Below are positions 1-9,209 of a DNA stretch of 46,380 bases, in pieces. The notes beneath the pieces were generated by a model. That model saw nothing but the letters and a program-made list of their open reading frames with translations, searched no databases and had not been told where the DNA came from. Both the position numbers and the translations under genes were made by a program. Position 1 is the first letter of the stretch. Each line of letters starts with the position of its first letter. This DNA comes from Massilia sp. Root351. GTDB taxonomy: Bacteria; Pseudomonadota; Gammaproteobacteria; Burkholderiales; Burkholderiaceae_D. Location of the stretch: contig NZ_LMDJ01000032.1 in the NCBI RefSeq assembly GCF_001425045.1, forward strand, positions 288,230-334,609, written 5' to 3'.

Positions 1-200
1 GGTGAAGCAGGGGTTTCGCGGTGCACTGCACCGCGCCTGCGGAACGGTCTGGCCCTGCAGGGCCAGACTCCTTGCGCTGCACTTTTTAGTCTTCAGGCAG
101 GGGTGAAGCAGGGGTTTCGCGGTGCACTGCACCGCGCCTGCGGAACGGTCTGGCCCTGCAGGGCCAGACTCCTTGCCCAGACTCCTTGCGCTGCACTTTT

Positions 201-216
<16 letters not shown>
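1..216. repeat. Tandem duplication downstream of zwf
   Basis: Copy 1 spans 1-101 and copy 2 spans 102-216. The copies are near identical. Copy 2 differs by a 13-bp nested duplication (CCAGACTCCTTGC at 164-176 and 177-189) and one extra T in the T-run next to the zwf stop codon. Each copy includes the last few codons of zwf (reverse complement of TTAGTCTTCAGGCAGG), so copy 1 carries a dead duplicate of the zwf end. Each copy also contains two palindromes. The array may continue beyond the left edge of the window. It could be a real tandem expansion or an assembly artefact. Confidence 0.85.
118..169. terminator. Double-palindrome element after zwf (copy 2; copy 1 at 17-68)
   Basis: Two strong hairpins lie in series just past the zwf stop. 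One has 9-bp arms around a single base (CGCGGTGCA/C/TGCACCGCG, 118-136). The other is a perfect 22-bp palindrome centred on CTGCAG (148-169). The same pair recurs at 17-35 and 47-68. No U-tract follows on the zwf strand, so if it terminates zwf transcription it is not a classical intrinsic terminator. A REP-like role is possible. Confidence 0.5.
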
Positions 217-1673
<1,457 letters not shown>

Positions 1674-1708
1674 AATATGTGTGGGATCGCAAAAGTTGTG
1701 CTGCAGGT

Positions 1709-1725
1709 TGTGAAAATTTACTACA
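1709..1725 (-). promoter_or_regulatory. Putative HexR operator, zwf site A
   Basis: The minus strand reads TGTAGTAAATTTTCACA. HexR sites in proteobacteria are palindromes of the TGTARTNNNAYTACA type; this copy matches the left half well and the right half in part. It covers the predicted -10 of zwf. The hexR gene itself is not in the window. Confidence 0.5.
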
Positions 1726-1743
1726 CAAAAAACGATAAATCAA
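1715..1743 (-). promoter_or_regulatory. zwf promoter (-35 TTGATT, -10 TAAATT)
   Basis: Read on the minus strand, TTGATT (1743-1738) and TAAATT (1720-1715) are separated by exactly 17 bp, 42 bp before the zwf start codon. The -10 lies inside one HexR-like element and the -35 touches the second, an arrangement suited to repression. Predicted by eye. Confidence 0.55.
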
Positions 1744-1757
1744 GAAAATTTACTACA
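1741..1757 (-). promoter_or_regulatory. Putative HexR operator, zwf site B
   Basis: The minus strand reads TGTAGTAAATTTTCTTG. The first 13 bases are identical to site A, and the two sites are 32 bp apart, close to three helical turns, which would allow cooperative binding. It overlaps the upstream edge of the predicted -35. Confidence 0.5.
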
Positions 1758-1794
1758 TTGCGGCGGGGAGTGGCTGCTGTTCGGCCTACCTTGC

Positions 1795-2682
1795 CTACCC
1801 GATGTAGGCTGGAGCCGGCATTCCTGGGACTTGCATGCGCACTTGCAGCACATGGCCGCTGAGCGGGTGCTGGGCCAGTTCTTCAGCGGGGCGCTTGCTG
1901 GCGCTGGTGATGTACAGTGTCTTCAGGTCGGCGCCGCCGAAGGCCACCATGGTCGGGCAGCGCACCGGCAGCGCAATCTCGCCCAGCAGCTGGCCCGAGG
2001 GCGACAGCTTGGCGATGCGGCCGCCTTCGAACATCGCCACCCAGTAATTGCCTTCGCTGTCGACCGCCGCGCCGTCCGGGCGGCCGCCGTAGTTGCTGGC
2101 CTTGTCGGCCGAGAACTGGTGCAGCACTTGCGGGTTGGATGGCGTGCCGCTGGCCAGGTCGTAGTCGTAGCGCGTGACGCGGTGCGCGGCGGTGTCGGCG
2201 TGGTACATGGCGCGGCCGTCCGGGCTGAAGGCCAGGCCGTTGGAGTTGGTCATGCCGCCCGACCAGGCGGTGCGCACCACGCCGCGTTCCAGCACGAACA
2301 TCTCGGCGGCCTGCTTGTCGCGCGGCTCGTAGATGGTGCCGACCCAGAAGCGGCCGGCCGCGTCCACCTTGCCGTCGTTGAAGCGGGTGGTGGCGGTGTC
2401 GTACGGCGCCGGCGCGATGGCGGTCAAGCTGCCGTCGCCGGTGTTCAGGTGCATGAAGCCGGCGCGGGTGGATACGGCCAGGCCGCCGCCGCCGGCAATC
2501 GCCAGTGCCGAGGGCTCGCTGGCCATCGGCCACTTGCGGTGCTCCTCGGTGGCCGGCTTCAGGCTGTGGATGGCGAAGCCTTCGATGTCCACCCAGTACA
2601 GGGTCTGTTCGGCGTGATGCCACAGCGGGCTCTCGCCCACCAGCATGGCGCCGGCGTTGAATGCTTCCACGTGATAGCTCAT
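1795..2682 (-). CDS. SMP-30/gluconolactonase/LRE family lactonase
   Basis: A 295-residue six-bladed beta-propeller hydrolase of the SMP-30/gluconolactonase type, a metal-dependent family that opens sugar lactones. Family features visible are the early metal ligand in GESPLWHHAEQTLYWVDIEG, the FNDGKVDAAGRFWVGT blade, the MTNSNGLAFSPDG segment with a conserved Asn, and RPDGAAVDSEGNYWVA with a conserved Asp. It starts 10 bp after pgi on the same strand, so the two are probably cotranscribed, and zwf follows. No pgl (6-phosphogluconolactonase) occurs in this block, so hydrolysis of 6-phosphogluconolactone is a tempting role, but the family usually acts on non-phosphorylated lactones. The family call is firm; the substrate is not known from sequence. 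Confidence 0.9.
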   Translation of the reverse strand: MSYHVEAFNAGAMLVGESPLWHHAEQTLYWVDIEGFAIHSLKPATEEHRKWPMASEPSALAIAGGGGLAVSTRAGFMHLNTGDGSLTAIAPAPYDTATTRFNDGKVDAAGRFWVGTIYEPRDKQAAEMFVLERGVVRTAWSGGMTNSNGLAFSPDGRAMYHADTAAHRVTRYDYDLASGTPSNPQVLHQFSADKASNYGGRPDGAAVDSEGNYWVAMFEGGRIAKLSPSGQLLGEIALPVRCPTMVAFGGADLKTLYITSASKRPAEELAQHPLSGHVLQVRMQVPGMPAPAYIG

Positions 2683-2692
2683 GTCGCTGTCC

Positions 2693-4345
2693 TTAGCGCA
2701 GGTTCTGCGCGGCCTTGGCCAGCGCGATCAGGCCGTTGGTGGAGCTGTCGTGGCGCGCGGGCTGCGCTTCGCCCGTCAGCTCGGACTGGATGTTCTTGGC
2801 CAGCACCTTGCCCAGCTCCACGCCCCACTGGTCGAAGCTGTTCACGTCCCACAGCACGCCTTGCACAAAAGTCTTGTGCTCGTACAGCGCGATCAGCGCG
2901 CCCAGCGCGGCGGGGCTCAGCACGTCCACCAGGATGGTGTTGGACGGGCGGTTGCCGGGGAAGGTCTTGTGCGGCGCCAGCTGGTCGATCTGCTCGGGCG
3001 CCAGGCCTTGCGCTTTCAGTTCGGCGCGCACTTCATCCTCGGTCTTGCCGGTCATGAACGCTTCCGACTGCGCGAAGCAGTTGGCCAGCAGCGCGTCATG
3101 GTGGTCGGGCAGGTCGTGGGTCGGGCGCAGCGCAGCGATGAAGTCCATCGGCACGATGTCGGTGCCCTGGTGCAGCAGCTGGAAGTAGGCGTGCTGCGCG
3201 TTGGTGCCGCATTCGCCCCAGACCACCGGGCAGGTCGGCGTGTCCAGCGCGGCGCCGTTGCGCGTGACGCGCTTGCCGTTGCTTTCCATGTCGAGCTGCT
3301 GCAGGTAGGCCGGGAAGCGGTTCAGGTCCTGGTGGTAGGGGGCGATGGAAAGGGAAGCGCAACCCAGGAACTGGCGGTTCCAGAAGCCGATCATGGCCAG
3401 CAGCACCGGCAGGTTCTGCTCCAGCGGCGCGCTGCGGAAGTGCTCGTCCAACTCGTGCGCGCCGGCCAGGAAGTCGCTGAAGTAGCCGAAGCCCACCGCC
3501 AGCGCCACCGGCAGGCCGATGGCCGACCACACCGAGTAGCGGCCGCCGACCCAGTCCCAGAACGGGAACATGTTGTCGGGGTCGATGCCGAAGGCGGTGA
3601 CTGCCTGCGTGTTGGTGGACACGGCCACGAAGTGCTTGGCCAGCGCGGCCTCGGTGCCGTGCCGCAGGAACCAGCTGCGCGCGGTCTGGGCGTTGAGCAT
3701 GGTCTCGGCGGTGGTGAAGGTCTTGGAGGCGACGATAAACAGCGTGCTGTCCGGGTTCACCTGCGCCAGCGTGGCTTCCATGTCGTGGCCGTCCACGTTG
3801 GAAACGAAGTGCATCTTCAGGCGCGGGTGCGAGTAGGAGCGCAGCGCCAGGCAGGCCATTTTCGGGCCCAGGTCCGAGCCGCCGATGCCGATGTTGACGA
3901 TGTCGGTGATGGCCTTGCCGTTGTGGCCCAGCCAGGAGCCGTTGCGCACCTTGTCGCTGAACACGCGGATGCGGTCCAGCACCGCGTGCACGTCGGCCGC
4001 CACGTCCTGGCCCGCCACATTCAATGCCTTGCCGCGCGGCATACGCAGCGCCGTATGCAGCACGGCGCGGCCTTCGGTAGTATTGATTTTTTCCCCGGCG
4101 AACATGGCGTCGCGGCGCTGCTCCACGCCGCGCGTGCGGGCCAGGTTGGCCAGCAGGGCGATGGTGTCGGCCGTCAGGCGGTTTTTCGAATAGTCCAGGT
4201 ACAGGCCGGCGGCGTCCAGCGACATGCGTTCGAAGCGCTTGGGATCGGCGGCGAACAGTTGGCGCAGCGTCTTGTCCTGGATGTCGATGTGGTGGGCGGC
4301 GAGGGCCTGGTAGGCGGCGGTGGTGGTGAGGGCGGGCTGGCGCAT
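2693..4345 (-). CDS. pgi: Glucose-6-phosphate isomerase
   Basis: Interconverts glucose 6-phosphate and fructose 6-phosphate in the cytoplasm. The 550-residue protein has full family length, with signatures in order: DYSKNR, GIGGSDLGP (phosphate binding), VSNVDGHD, SKTFTTAET, the PGI signature around FWDWVGGRYSVWSAIGLP, ECGTNAQHAYFQLLHQGT with the catalytic His region, and SFDQWGVELGK near the C terminus. In an Entner-Doudoroff organism it also serves to recycle fructose 6-phosphate. It heads a minus-strand transcript with the SMP-30 lactonase and is divergent from edd across a 204-bp region with two HexR-like sites. A TATTAT -10-like hexamer lies at 4384-4379. Confidence 0.98.
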   Translation of the reverse strand: MRQPALTTTAAYQALAAHHIDIQDKTLRQLFAADPKRFERMSLDAAGLYLDYSKNRLTADTIALLANLARTRGVEQRRDAMFAGEKINTTEGRAVLHTALRMPRGKALNVAGQDVAADVHAVLDRIRVFSDKVRNGSWLGHNGKAITDIVNIGIGGSDLGPKMACLALRSYSHPRLKMHFVSNVDGHDMEATLAQVNPDSTLFIVASKTFTTAETMLNAQTARSWFLRHGTEAALAKHFVAVSTNTQAVTAFGIDPDNMFPFWDWVGGRYSVWSAIGLPVALAVGFGYFSDFLAGAHELDEHFRSAPLEQNLPVLLAMIGFWNRQFLGCASLSIAPYHQDLNRFPAYLQQLDMESNGKRVTRNGAALDTPTCPVVWGECGTNAQHAYFQLLHQGTDIVPMDFIAALRPTHDLPDHHDALLANCFAQSEAFMTGKTEDEVRAELKAQGLAPEQIDQLAPHKTFPGNRPSNTILVDVLSPAALGALIALYEHKTFVQGVLWDVNSFDQWGVELGKVLAKNIQSELTGEAQPARHDSSTNGLIALAKAAQNLR

Positions 4346-4393
4346 AATGTGTCGGCTCTGGTTTGGGGGATATTGTCCATAATACAGGAAAAA

Positions 4394-4410
4394 CAGGTAA
4401 ATTCACTACA
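4394..4410 (-). promoter_or_regulatory. Putative HexR operator upstream of pgi
   Basis: The minus strand reads TGTAGTGAATTTACCTG. It shares the TGTAGTRAAWTT core with the zwf and edd sites. It sits just upstream of a TATTAT hexamer (4384-4379) on the pgi strand, where a -35 would be expected. Confidence 0.45.
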
Positions 4411-4509
4411 AATGTTCAATTGGACGGGCTACGGAGCGTATTCCACGGCCGGGAATCGGGGGCGCGGCAGACCTGTATTGATAAGAAAGGGCGTGCGTTC
4501 TGCCAATTT

Positions 4510-4526
4510 TGTAGTAAAATTTCATG
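4510..4526 (+). promoter_or_regulatory. Putative HexR operator upstream of edd
   Basis: The plus strand reads TGTAGTAAAATTTCATG, 24-40 bp before the edd start codon. It is the fourth copy of the shared core in this block and the only one oriented toward edd-eda. Confidence 0.5.
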
Positions 4527-4549
4527 CAATTACTTCATAAGGAACGATC

Positions 4550-6466
4550 ATGGCGGTGCATCCTGTACTTGAAACCGTAACAGCACGGATAATCCAGCGC
4601 TCCCGGCCTTCGCGCGGCGCTTACCTGGCCCACCTGGAGGCGGCGCGCGTCAAAGGCCCGCAGCGCGGCGTGCTGGCGTGTACCAACCTGGCGCACGGAT
4701 TCGCCGCTTTTCCACCCAACGACAAGCTGGCGCTGAAAGAGCTGAAGAAGCCCAGCGTGGCCATCGTTTCGGCCTACAACGACATGCTGTCGGCGCACCA
4801 GCCGTTCGAAGGCTTCCCGGCCATCATCAAGGATGCCGTGCGCAAGGTCGGCGCGGTGGCGCAGTTCGCCGGTGGCGTGCCCGCCATGTGCGACGGCGTG
4901 ACCCAGGGCCAGCCCGGCATGGAACTGTCGCTGTTCTCGCGCGACGCCATCGCCATGTCGACCGGCATCGCCCTGTCGCATAATATGTTCGACTCCGCCG
5001 TCTACCTGGGCGTGTGCGACAAGATCGTGCCTGGCCTGCTGATCGGCGCGCTGCACTTCGGCCACCTGCCGGCGGTGTTCGTGCCGGCCGGTCCGATGAC
5101 CACCGGCCTGTCCAACAAGGAAAAGGCCGCCATCCGCCAGCGCTACGCGCAAGGCAAGGCCACCCGCGACGAACTGCTGGAAGGCGAGTCCCAGTCCTAC
5201 CACGGCGCCGGCACCTGTACCTTCTACGGCACCGCCAACAGCAACCAGATGCTGATGGAAGTAATGGGCCTGCACCTGCCTGGCGCCGCTTTCATCACGC
5301 CGAACACGCCGCTGCGCGACGCGCTCACCGCCGCCGCGGCCCAGCGCGCCGCGCAAATCACCGAGCAGGGCGAGTACCTGCCGGTGGGCCGCATCGTCGA
5401 TGAGAAATGTATCGTCAACGCCGTGGTGGGCCTGCTGGCCACCGGCGGCTCCACCAACCACACGCTGCACCTGGTGGCCATCGCCAAGGCGGCCGGCATC
5501 GTGATCGACTGGAATGACTTCGACGAGTTGTCGGCCGTGGTGCCGCTGCTCACGCGCATCTACCCGAACGGCGACGCCGACGTGAACCACTTCCACGCCG
5601 CCGGCGGCACCGGCTTCGTGATCCGCGAACTGCTGGACGCGGGCCTGCTGCACGACGACGTGACCACCATCCTGGGCAAGGGCCTGCGCGCGCACTGCAC
5701 CGAGCCTTTCCTGAACCAGAGCAACGACGGTGTGGTGTGGAAAGACGCCGTGGCCGAATCGGGCGACGAGAAGGTGCTGCGCAAGCACAGCAACCCGTTC
5801 TCGCCGGACGGCGGCATGGTGCTGGTGCAGGGCAACCTGGGCCGCGCCGTGATGAAGGTGTCGGCCGTGAAGGAGGAGCACCGCACGGTGGAAGCGCCGG
5901 CGCTGGTGTTCAATTCGCAGGAAGACTTCATGGCCGCCTACAAGGCCGGCAGCCTGGACCGCGACTTCGTGGCCGTGCTGCGCTTCCAGGGCCCGCGCGC
6001 CAACGGCATGCCGGAACTGCACGCGTTGACCCCGGCGCTGGCCAATTTGCAGGATGCCGGCCGCAAGGTGGCGCTGGTGACGGACGGCCGCATGTCGGGC
6101 GCGTCCGGCAAGGTGCCGGCGGCCATCCACGTGTCGCCCGAGATCCTGGCCGGCGGACCGCTCGGCCTGGTGCGCGACGGCGACATCATCCGCGTGGACG
6201 CCTTCACCGGCACGCTGGAAGCGCTGGTGCCGAGCGACGTGTGGCATGCGCGCTCGCTGGCCACGGCCGACTTGTCGCCGAACGGCGTGGGCATGGGCCG
6301 CGAGCTGTTCGCCATGTTCCGCAACAGCGTATGCGAAGCAGAGAAGGGTGCCACCACGTTCTCGCTGCCGTCGCCGATTCCGACTACTGTCTCCCTGCAT
6401 GACGGCAACACGGTGGGCAACACCGTGCCCGGCTCCGATGAAGATTTCTCGATGAAGAAGGACTGA
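4550..6466 (+). CDS. edd: Phosphogluconate dehydratase
   Basis: Dehydrates 6-phosphogluconate to 2-keto-3-deoxy-6-phosphogluconate, the first committed step of the Entner-Doudoroff pathway. The 638-residue protein belongs to the IlvD/Edd family. Three cysteines suited to Fe-S cluster binding are seen in GGVPAMCDGVTQG, YLGVCDKIVPG and GAGTCTFYGTANSNQ. The C-terminal half has TDGRMSGASGKVPAAIHVSPE, typical of the family. AAGGAA lies 5 bp before the ATG at 4550. It is followed after only 2 bp by eda, so the two form an operon. Other members of the family dehydrate dihydroxy acids, but length, context and the eda neighbour settle the call. Confidence 0.98.
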   Translation: MAVHPVLETVTARIIQRSRPSRGAYLAHLEAARVKGPQRGVLACTNLAHGFAAFPPNDKLALKELKKPSVAIVSAYNDMLSAHQPFEGFPAIIKDAVRKVGAVAQFAGGVPAMCDGVTQGQPGMELSLFSRDAIAMSTGIALSHNMFDSAVYLGVCDKIVPGLLIGALHFGHLPAVFVPAGPMTTGLSNKEKAAIRQRYAQGKATRDELLEGESQSYHGAGTCTFYGTANSNQMLMEVMGLHLPGAAFITPNTPLRDALTAAAAQRAAQITEQGEYLPVGRIVDEKCIVNAVVGLLATGGSTNHTLHLVAIAKAAGIVIDWNDFDELSAVVPLLTRIYPNGDADVNHFHAAGGTGFVIRELLDAGLLHDDVTTILGKGLRAHCTEPFLNQSNDGVVWKDAVAESGDEKVLRKHSNPFSPDGGMVLVQGNLGRAVMKVSAVKEEHRTVEAPALVFNSQEDFMAAYKAGSLDRDFVAVLRFQGPRANGMPELHALTPALANLQDAGRKVALVTDGRMSGASGKVPAAIHVSPEILAGGPLGLVRDGDIIRVDAFTGTLEALVPSDVWHARSLATADLSPNGVGMGRELFAMFRNSVCEAEKGATTFSLPSPIPTTVSLHDGNTVGNTVPGSDEDFSMKKD

Positions 6467-6468
6467 CC

Positions 6469-7086
6469 ATGACCCTGCTGGACATTATGCGCACCTCCGC
6501 CGTGATCCCCGTGATTGCGATCGACGATCCCGAGCACGCCGTGCCGCTGGCCAAGGCGCTGGTGGCGGGCGGCATCCGCGTGCTGGAAGTCACTTTGCGC
6601 ACCACGCACGGCCTGGGCGCGATCAAGGCCATGTCGGCGGTGGAGGGCGCGATCGTCGGCGTCGGCACGCTGACGCAGCCGGAAGAATTTGCCGCCGCGC
6701 GCGACGCCGGCGCGGTGTTCGGCGTGTCGCCGGGCCTGACCCCGGCGCTGATCGCCGCCGCCAGGAGCAGCGGCCTGCCGCTGCTGCCGGGGGTGATGAC
6801 GCCGTCCGAAGTGATGGCCGCGCGCGAGCAGGGCTTCCAGCAGCTGAAACTGTTCCCGGCCGTGCCGGCGGGCGGCGTGGGCATGCTCAACGCGCTGGCC
6901 GGTCCGCTGGGCGACATCACCTTTTGCCCGACCGGCGGCATCTCCATCGAGACCGCGCCGCAGTTCCTGAAACTGAAGAACGTGGCTTGCGTGGGCGGCT
7001 CCTGGCTGACCCCGAAAGAGCTGATGCAAGCCGGCGACTGGGCCGGCATCACCGCCCTGGCCACAGCCGCCAGCGCACTGCGCTAA
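6469..7086 (+). CDS. eda: KDPG aldolase (2-dehydro-3-deoxy-phosphogluconate aldolase)
   Basis: Splits 2-keto-3-deoxy-6-phosphogluconate into pyruvate and glyceraldehyde 3-phosphate. The 205-residue class I aldolase has the catalytic Glu in VLEVTLRT (Glu40) and the Schiff-base Lys in QQLKLFPA (Lys127). Phosphate-binding loops include FCPTGGIS and ACVGGSW. The start lies 2 bp after the edd stop, so translation is probably coupled. A long hairpin follows the stop and probably ends the edd-eda transcript. Confidence 0.98.
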   Translation: MTLLDIMRTSAVIPVIAIDDPEHAVPLAKALVAGGIRVLEVTLRTTHGLGAIKAMSAVEGAIVGVGTLTQPEEFAAARDAGAVFGVSPGLTPALIAAARSSGLPLLPGVMTPSEVMAAREQGFQQLKLFPAVPAGGVGMLNALAGPLGDITFCPTGGISIETAPQFLKLKNVACVGGSWLTPKELMQAGDWAGITALATAASALR

Positions 7087-7094
7087 GGCTGCCC

Positions 7095-7133
7095 GATGGC
7101 TCTGCCGGACCAGCTGGTCCGGGCAGGGCCATC
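7095..7133 (+). terminator. Long hairpin after eda
   Basis: An inverted repeat with arms GATGGC...CTGCC...GGACCAG and the matching complements, interrupted by one weak pair and one bulge, begins 8 bp after the eda stop. No T-run follows. Probably the transcript end of edd-eda, or a 3' stabilising structure. Confidence 0.5.
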
Positions 7134-7284
7134 GCCCCGCACGGCCTATCGCAGCCGCCAGCCCGGCCCGTTCTCATCTTGTGTGGTTTTCAACTGGGAC
7201 ATTTTGTCTCAATGTATGGAAATTGCTTTTGTGTAGTATGACGCAGAGCGTGCAGCAACCGCACATAGCCTGGAAATACGCAAA

Positions 7285-7530
7285 ATGATGGATTGGATCC
7301 CTGTAGTCTTGGTTACCTTCAAGGTGCTCGTGCTCGGCACGGGCATGTTCTTCGCCATCAAGTGGCATTACGATCAAGGGGCGAAGGAGACGGAGAAGGC
7401 GATGGAGAGGCGCGCGGTGCTGCGCACCAGCGGCATGGTGGCCGCAGTCTTCCTGCTCTTGCTCCTGGGCCTGGGGTTTGTCACCCTGGTCTTTGGCAAA
7501 ATGTTCGGTTTGGATTTGAGCATGCCATGA
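7285..7530 (+). CDS. Small two-helix membrane protein, unknown function
   Basis: An 81-residue hypothetical protein. A hydrophobic segment at about residues 5-24 (WIPVVLVTFKVLVLGTGMFF) and another at about 50-72 (MVAAVFLLLLLGLGFVTLVFG) flank a charged loop with KETEKAMERR. This suggests a small inner-membrane protein with two spans. A GGAA element lies about 10 bp before the ATG. It stands alone between the eda hairpin and a convergent signalling operon. No function can be assigned. Confidence 0.65.
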   Translation: MMDWIPVVLVTFKVLVLGTGMFFAIKWHYDQGAKETEKAMERRAVLRTSGMVAAVFLLLLLGLGFVTLVFGKMFGLDLSMP

Positions 7531-7593
7531 TGGCATAGCGTTAGTGTCTTGCCAGATACCGGTGGTCGCTGGAATCGGCCAGCCCGGCGTGTG

Positions 7594-8571
7594 TCAACGG
7601 CCGAGTGCCTGTTGCTCGTGCGCGGCGACGCGGTTGCGGCCGGCGTGCTTGGCGGCGTACAGCGCGCGGTCGGCGGCGCCGATCAGGGCGGGGACGTCGA
7701 ACGGCTGGGCCGGGCTGTGCGTGGCCAGGCCGACGCTGACCGTGACGTGCCGGCGCCCTTCGGCCGCGCAGCGGTGTTCGATGCCCAGCGCCAGGACACG
7801 CTGGCGCAATGCCTCGGCCATCATCATGGCCTGGTCGGGGTCTGTGTCCGGCAGGATGATGGCGAATTCCTCGCCCCCGTAGCGCGCCAGCAGGTCGGTT
7901 GAGCGGTGCAGCATGGCCGCCAGCGCGTTCGATACCTGGATCAGGCACTGGTCGCCTTGCTGGTGGCCGTAGTGGTCGTTATAGGCCTTGAAGCAGTCGA
8001 TATCGATCATCAGCAGCGACAGGTTGGCGCCGTTGCGCTTGGCGCGCCGCTGTTCCTTGTCGATGGCGACGTCGAAATGGCGCCGGTTGGCCACTCCGGT
8101 CAGGCCATCCGAGAAGGTCTGCGAGCGCAGCACCATGGCCTGCTCGCGCAGCACTTTTTCGCGGTTGACGGCAATGCTGACGTCGGTGACCTGGATCAGG
8201 CAGTGGCGCTCGGCGCCGGCCACCGCCACCGGCGTGACCGCGATGGCCTGCTGCAGGCGCTCGCCGCGCTCGGCCGCGGCGCGGTCGGCGTGCAGCGGGA
8301 AGGGCGACTTGTTCAGTGTTTGCGACAGCAGCGACGGGAAGTTGCTGGCCAGCGCCTGCTGGATCGCCATGCCGATGCGCTGGCTGCGCATTTCCGGGAA
8401 CAGCGCGTAGAACTCGCGGCACAGCACTTCGCTGGCGGGCATGGCGGAGTACTGCTCCATCCAGCGGTTCCACAGCACAATGCGGCCGGCACCGTCCAGG
8501 ACAATCGCGCCGACGTGCACGGCGGCCAGCACGCTTTCCAGCAGGCTGAGACGGTTTGCTTCCACTGCCAT
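7594..8571 (-). CDS. PAS-GGDEF diguanylate cyclase
   Basis: Predicted to make cyclic di-GMP from two GTP. The 325-residue cytoplasmic protein has an N-terminal PAS-like domain (about residues 8-135, with DGAGRIVLWNRWMEQYS), a short linker, and a GGDEF domain (about 150-318) with the active-site motif GGEEF at 232-236. An RxxD inhibitory site (RSTD, 223-226) sits exactly five residues before it, so product feedback inhibition is expected. No membrane segment or receiver domain is present. It starts 2 bp after the CheC-like gene and is the last gene of a three-gene operon, so its input may be tied to the CheY/CheC pair. Confidence 0.93.
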   Translation of the reverse strand: MAVEANRLSLLESVLAAVHVGAIVLDGAGRIVLWNRWMEQYSAMPASEVLCREFYALFPEMRSQRIGMAIQQALASNFPSLLSQTLNKSPFPLHADRAAAERGERLQQAIAVTPVAVAGAERHCLIQVTDVSIAVNREKVLREQAMVLRSQTFSDGLTGVANRRHFDVAIDKEQRRAKRNGANLSLLMIDIDCFKAYNDHYGHQQGDQCLIQVSNALAAMLHRSTDLLARYGGEEFAIILPDTDPDQAMMMAEALRQRVLALGIEHRCAAEGRRHVTVSVGLATHSPAQPFDVPALIGAADRALYAAKHAGRNRVAAHEQQALGR

Positions 8572-8573
8572 CG

Positions 8574-9209
8574 TCAGCCTTGGCCCGTCACGCGACGCAG
8601 GTACAGGTTGATTTGCTGCTTCAGGTCGTGCAGCGCGGACACGTCGAGGATGAACGCGACGTAGCCGTGGATCTGGTGCATTTCAAGGATGAAGTCGATG
8701 TGCAGCATCATCACCACCGATGCGGCTGCCGTGCCGGAGGCGTTCAGGATGTCTTCGCTGGTGCCGACGTGGTACACCGGCAGCGAGCCTTGCAGCTCCT
8801 GCTCGAAGATGTTGGCCAGCGTGCCGATGCAGGAGTTCAGGATGATGTTGCCGATCTCGCTCATGGCCTCCTGTTCCATCTCGGTCAGCTCGGACAGCGG
8901 CACCAGCTCGCCGACCATCAGGCGCACGATTTCCAGGCTCTTGTCCTCGGGGAACATGAGGATGGCTTCGGTCTGGAAGGCGCCCGCATAGTGCTGGCTG
9001 ACGCCGCAGATGCGCTCGCGCTGTTCGTCGCGGTGGCCCAGCAGGGCGGCCGCGTCGGCCCGGTTCAGGAAGCTGATCGAAGGCACCGACATCGTCACGG
9101 CTTCGTTGACGATGCCGCTCATGGCGGCGGCAGCCTGGCCGACGCCGATGTTGAAGATCTCCACCAGCGCGTCGTGTTCCAGTTCGGACAGGGAAAAGGG
9201 CATCTTCAT
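8574..9209 (-). CDS. CheC-family chemotaxis phosphatase
   Basis: A 211-residue protein of the CheC/CheX/FliY phosphatase family, which removes phosphate from CheY-type regulators. Two copies of the signature [DS]xxxExxN-x22-P are visible. The first (DALVEIFN near residues 13-20, then 22 residues and Pro) is complete. The second (EAMSEIGN, then 22 residues and Pro) keeps Glu and Asn but has Glu in the first position. It overlaps the upstream receiver gene by 4 bp (ATGA) and precedes the diguanylate cyclase by 2 bp. The target is most likely the adjacent single-domain regulator. CheC proteins often work with CheD, which is not in this window. Confidence 0.88.
   Translation of the reverse strand: MKMPFSLSELEHDALVEIFNIGVGQAAAAMSGIVNEAVTMSVPSISFLNRADAAALLGHRDEQRERICGVSQHYAGAFQTEAILMFPEDKSLEIVRLMVGELVPLSELTEMEQEAMSEIGNIILNSCIGTLANIFEQELQGSLPVYHVGTSEDILNASGTAAASVVMMLHIDFILEMHQIHGYVAFILDVSALHDLKQQINLYLRRVTGQG

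Noticed and set aside
4535..6400. 621-codon minus-strand frame opposite edd, and similar long frames opposite pgi, zwf, M61, degQ, dnaE2, pyrG and kdsA
   Set aside because: All have shadow composition and overlap genes with intact catalytic motifs.
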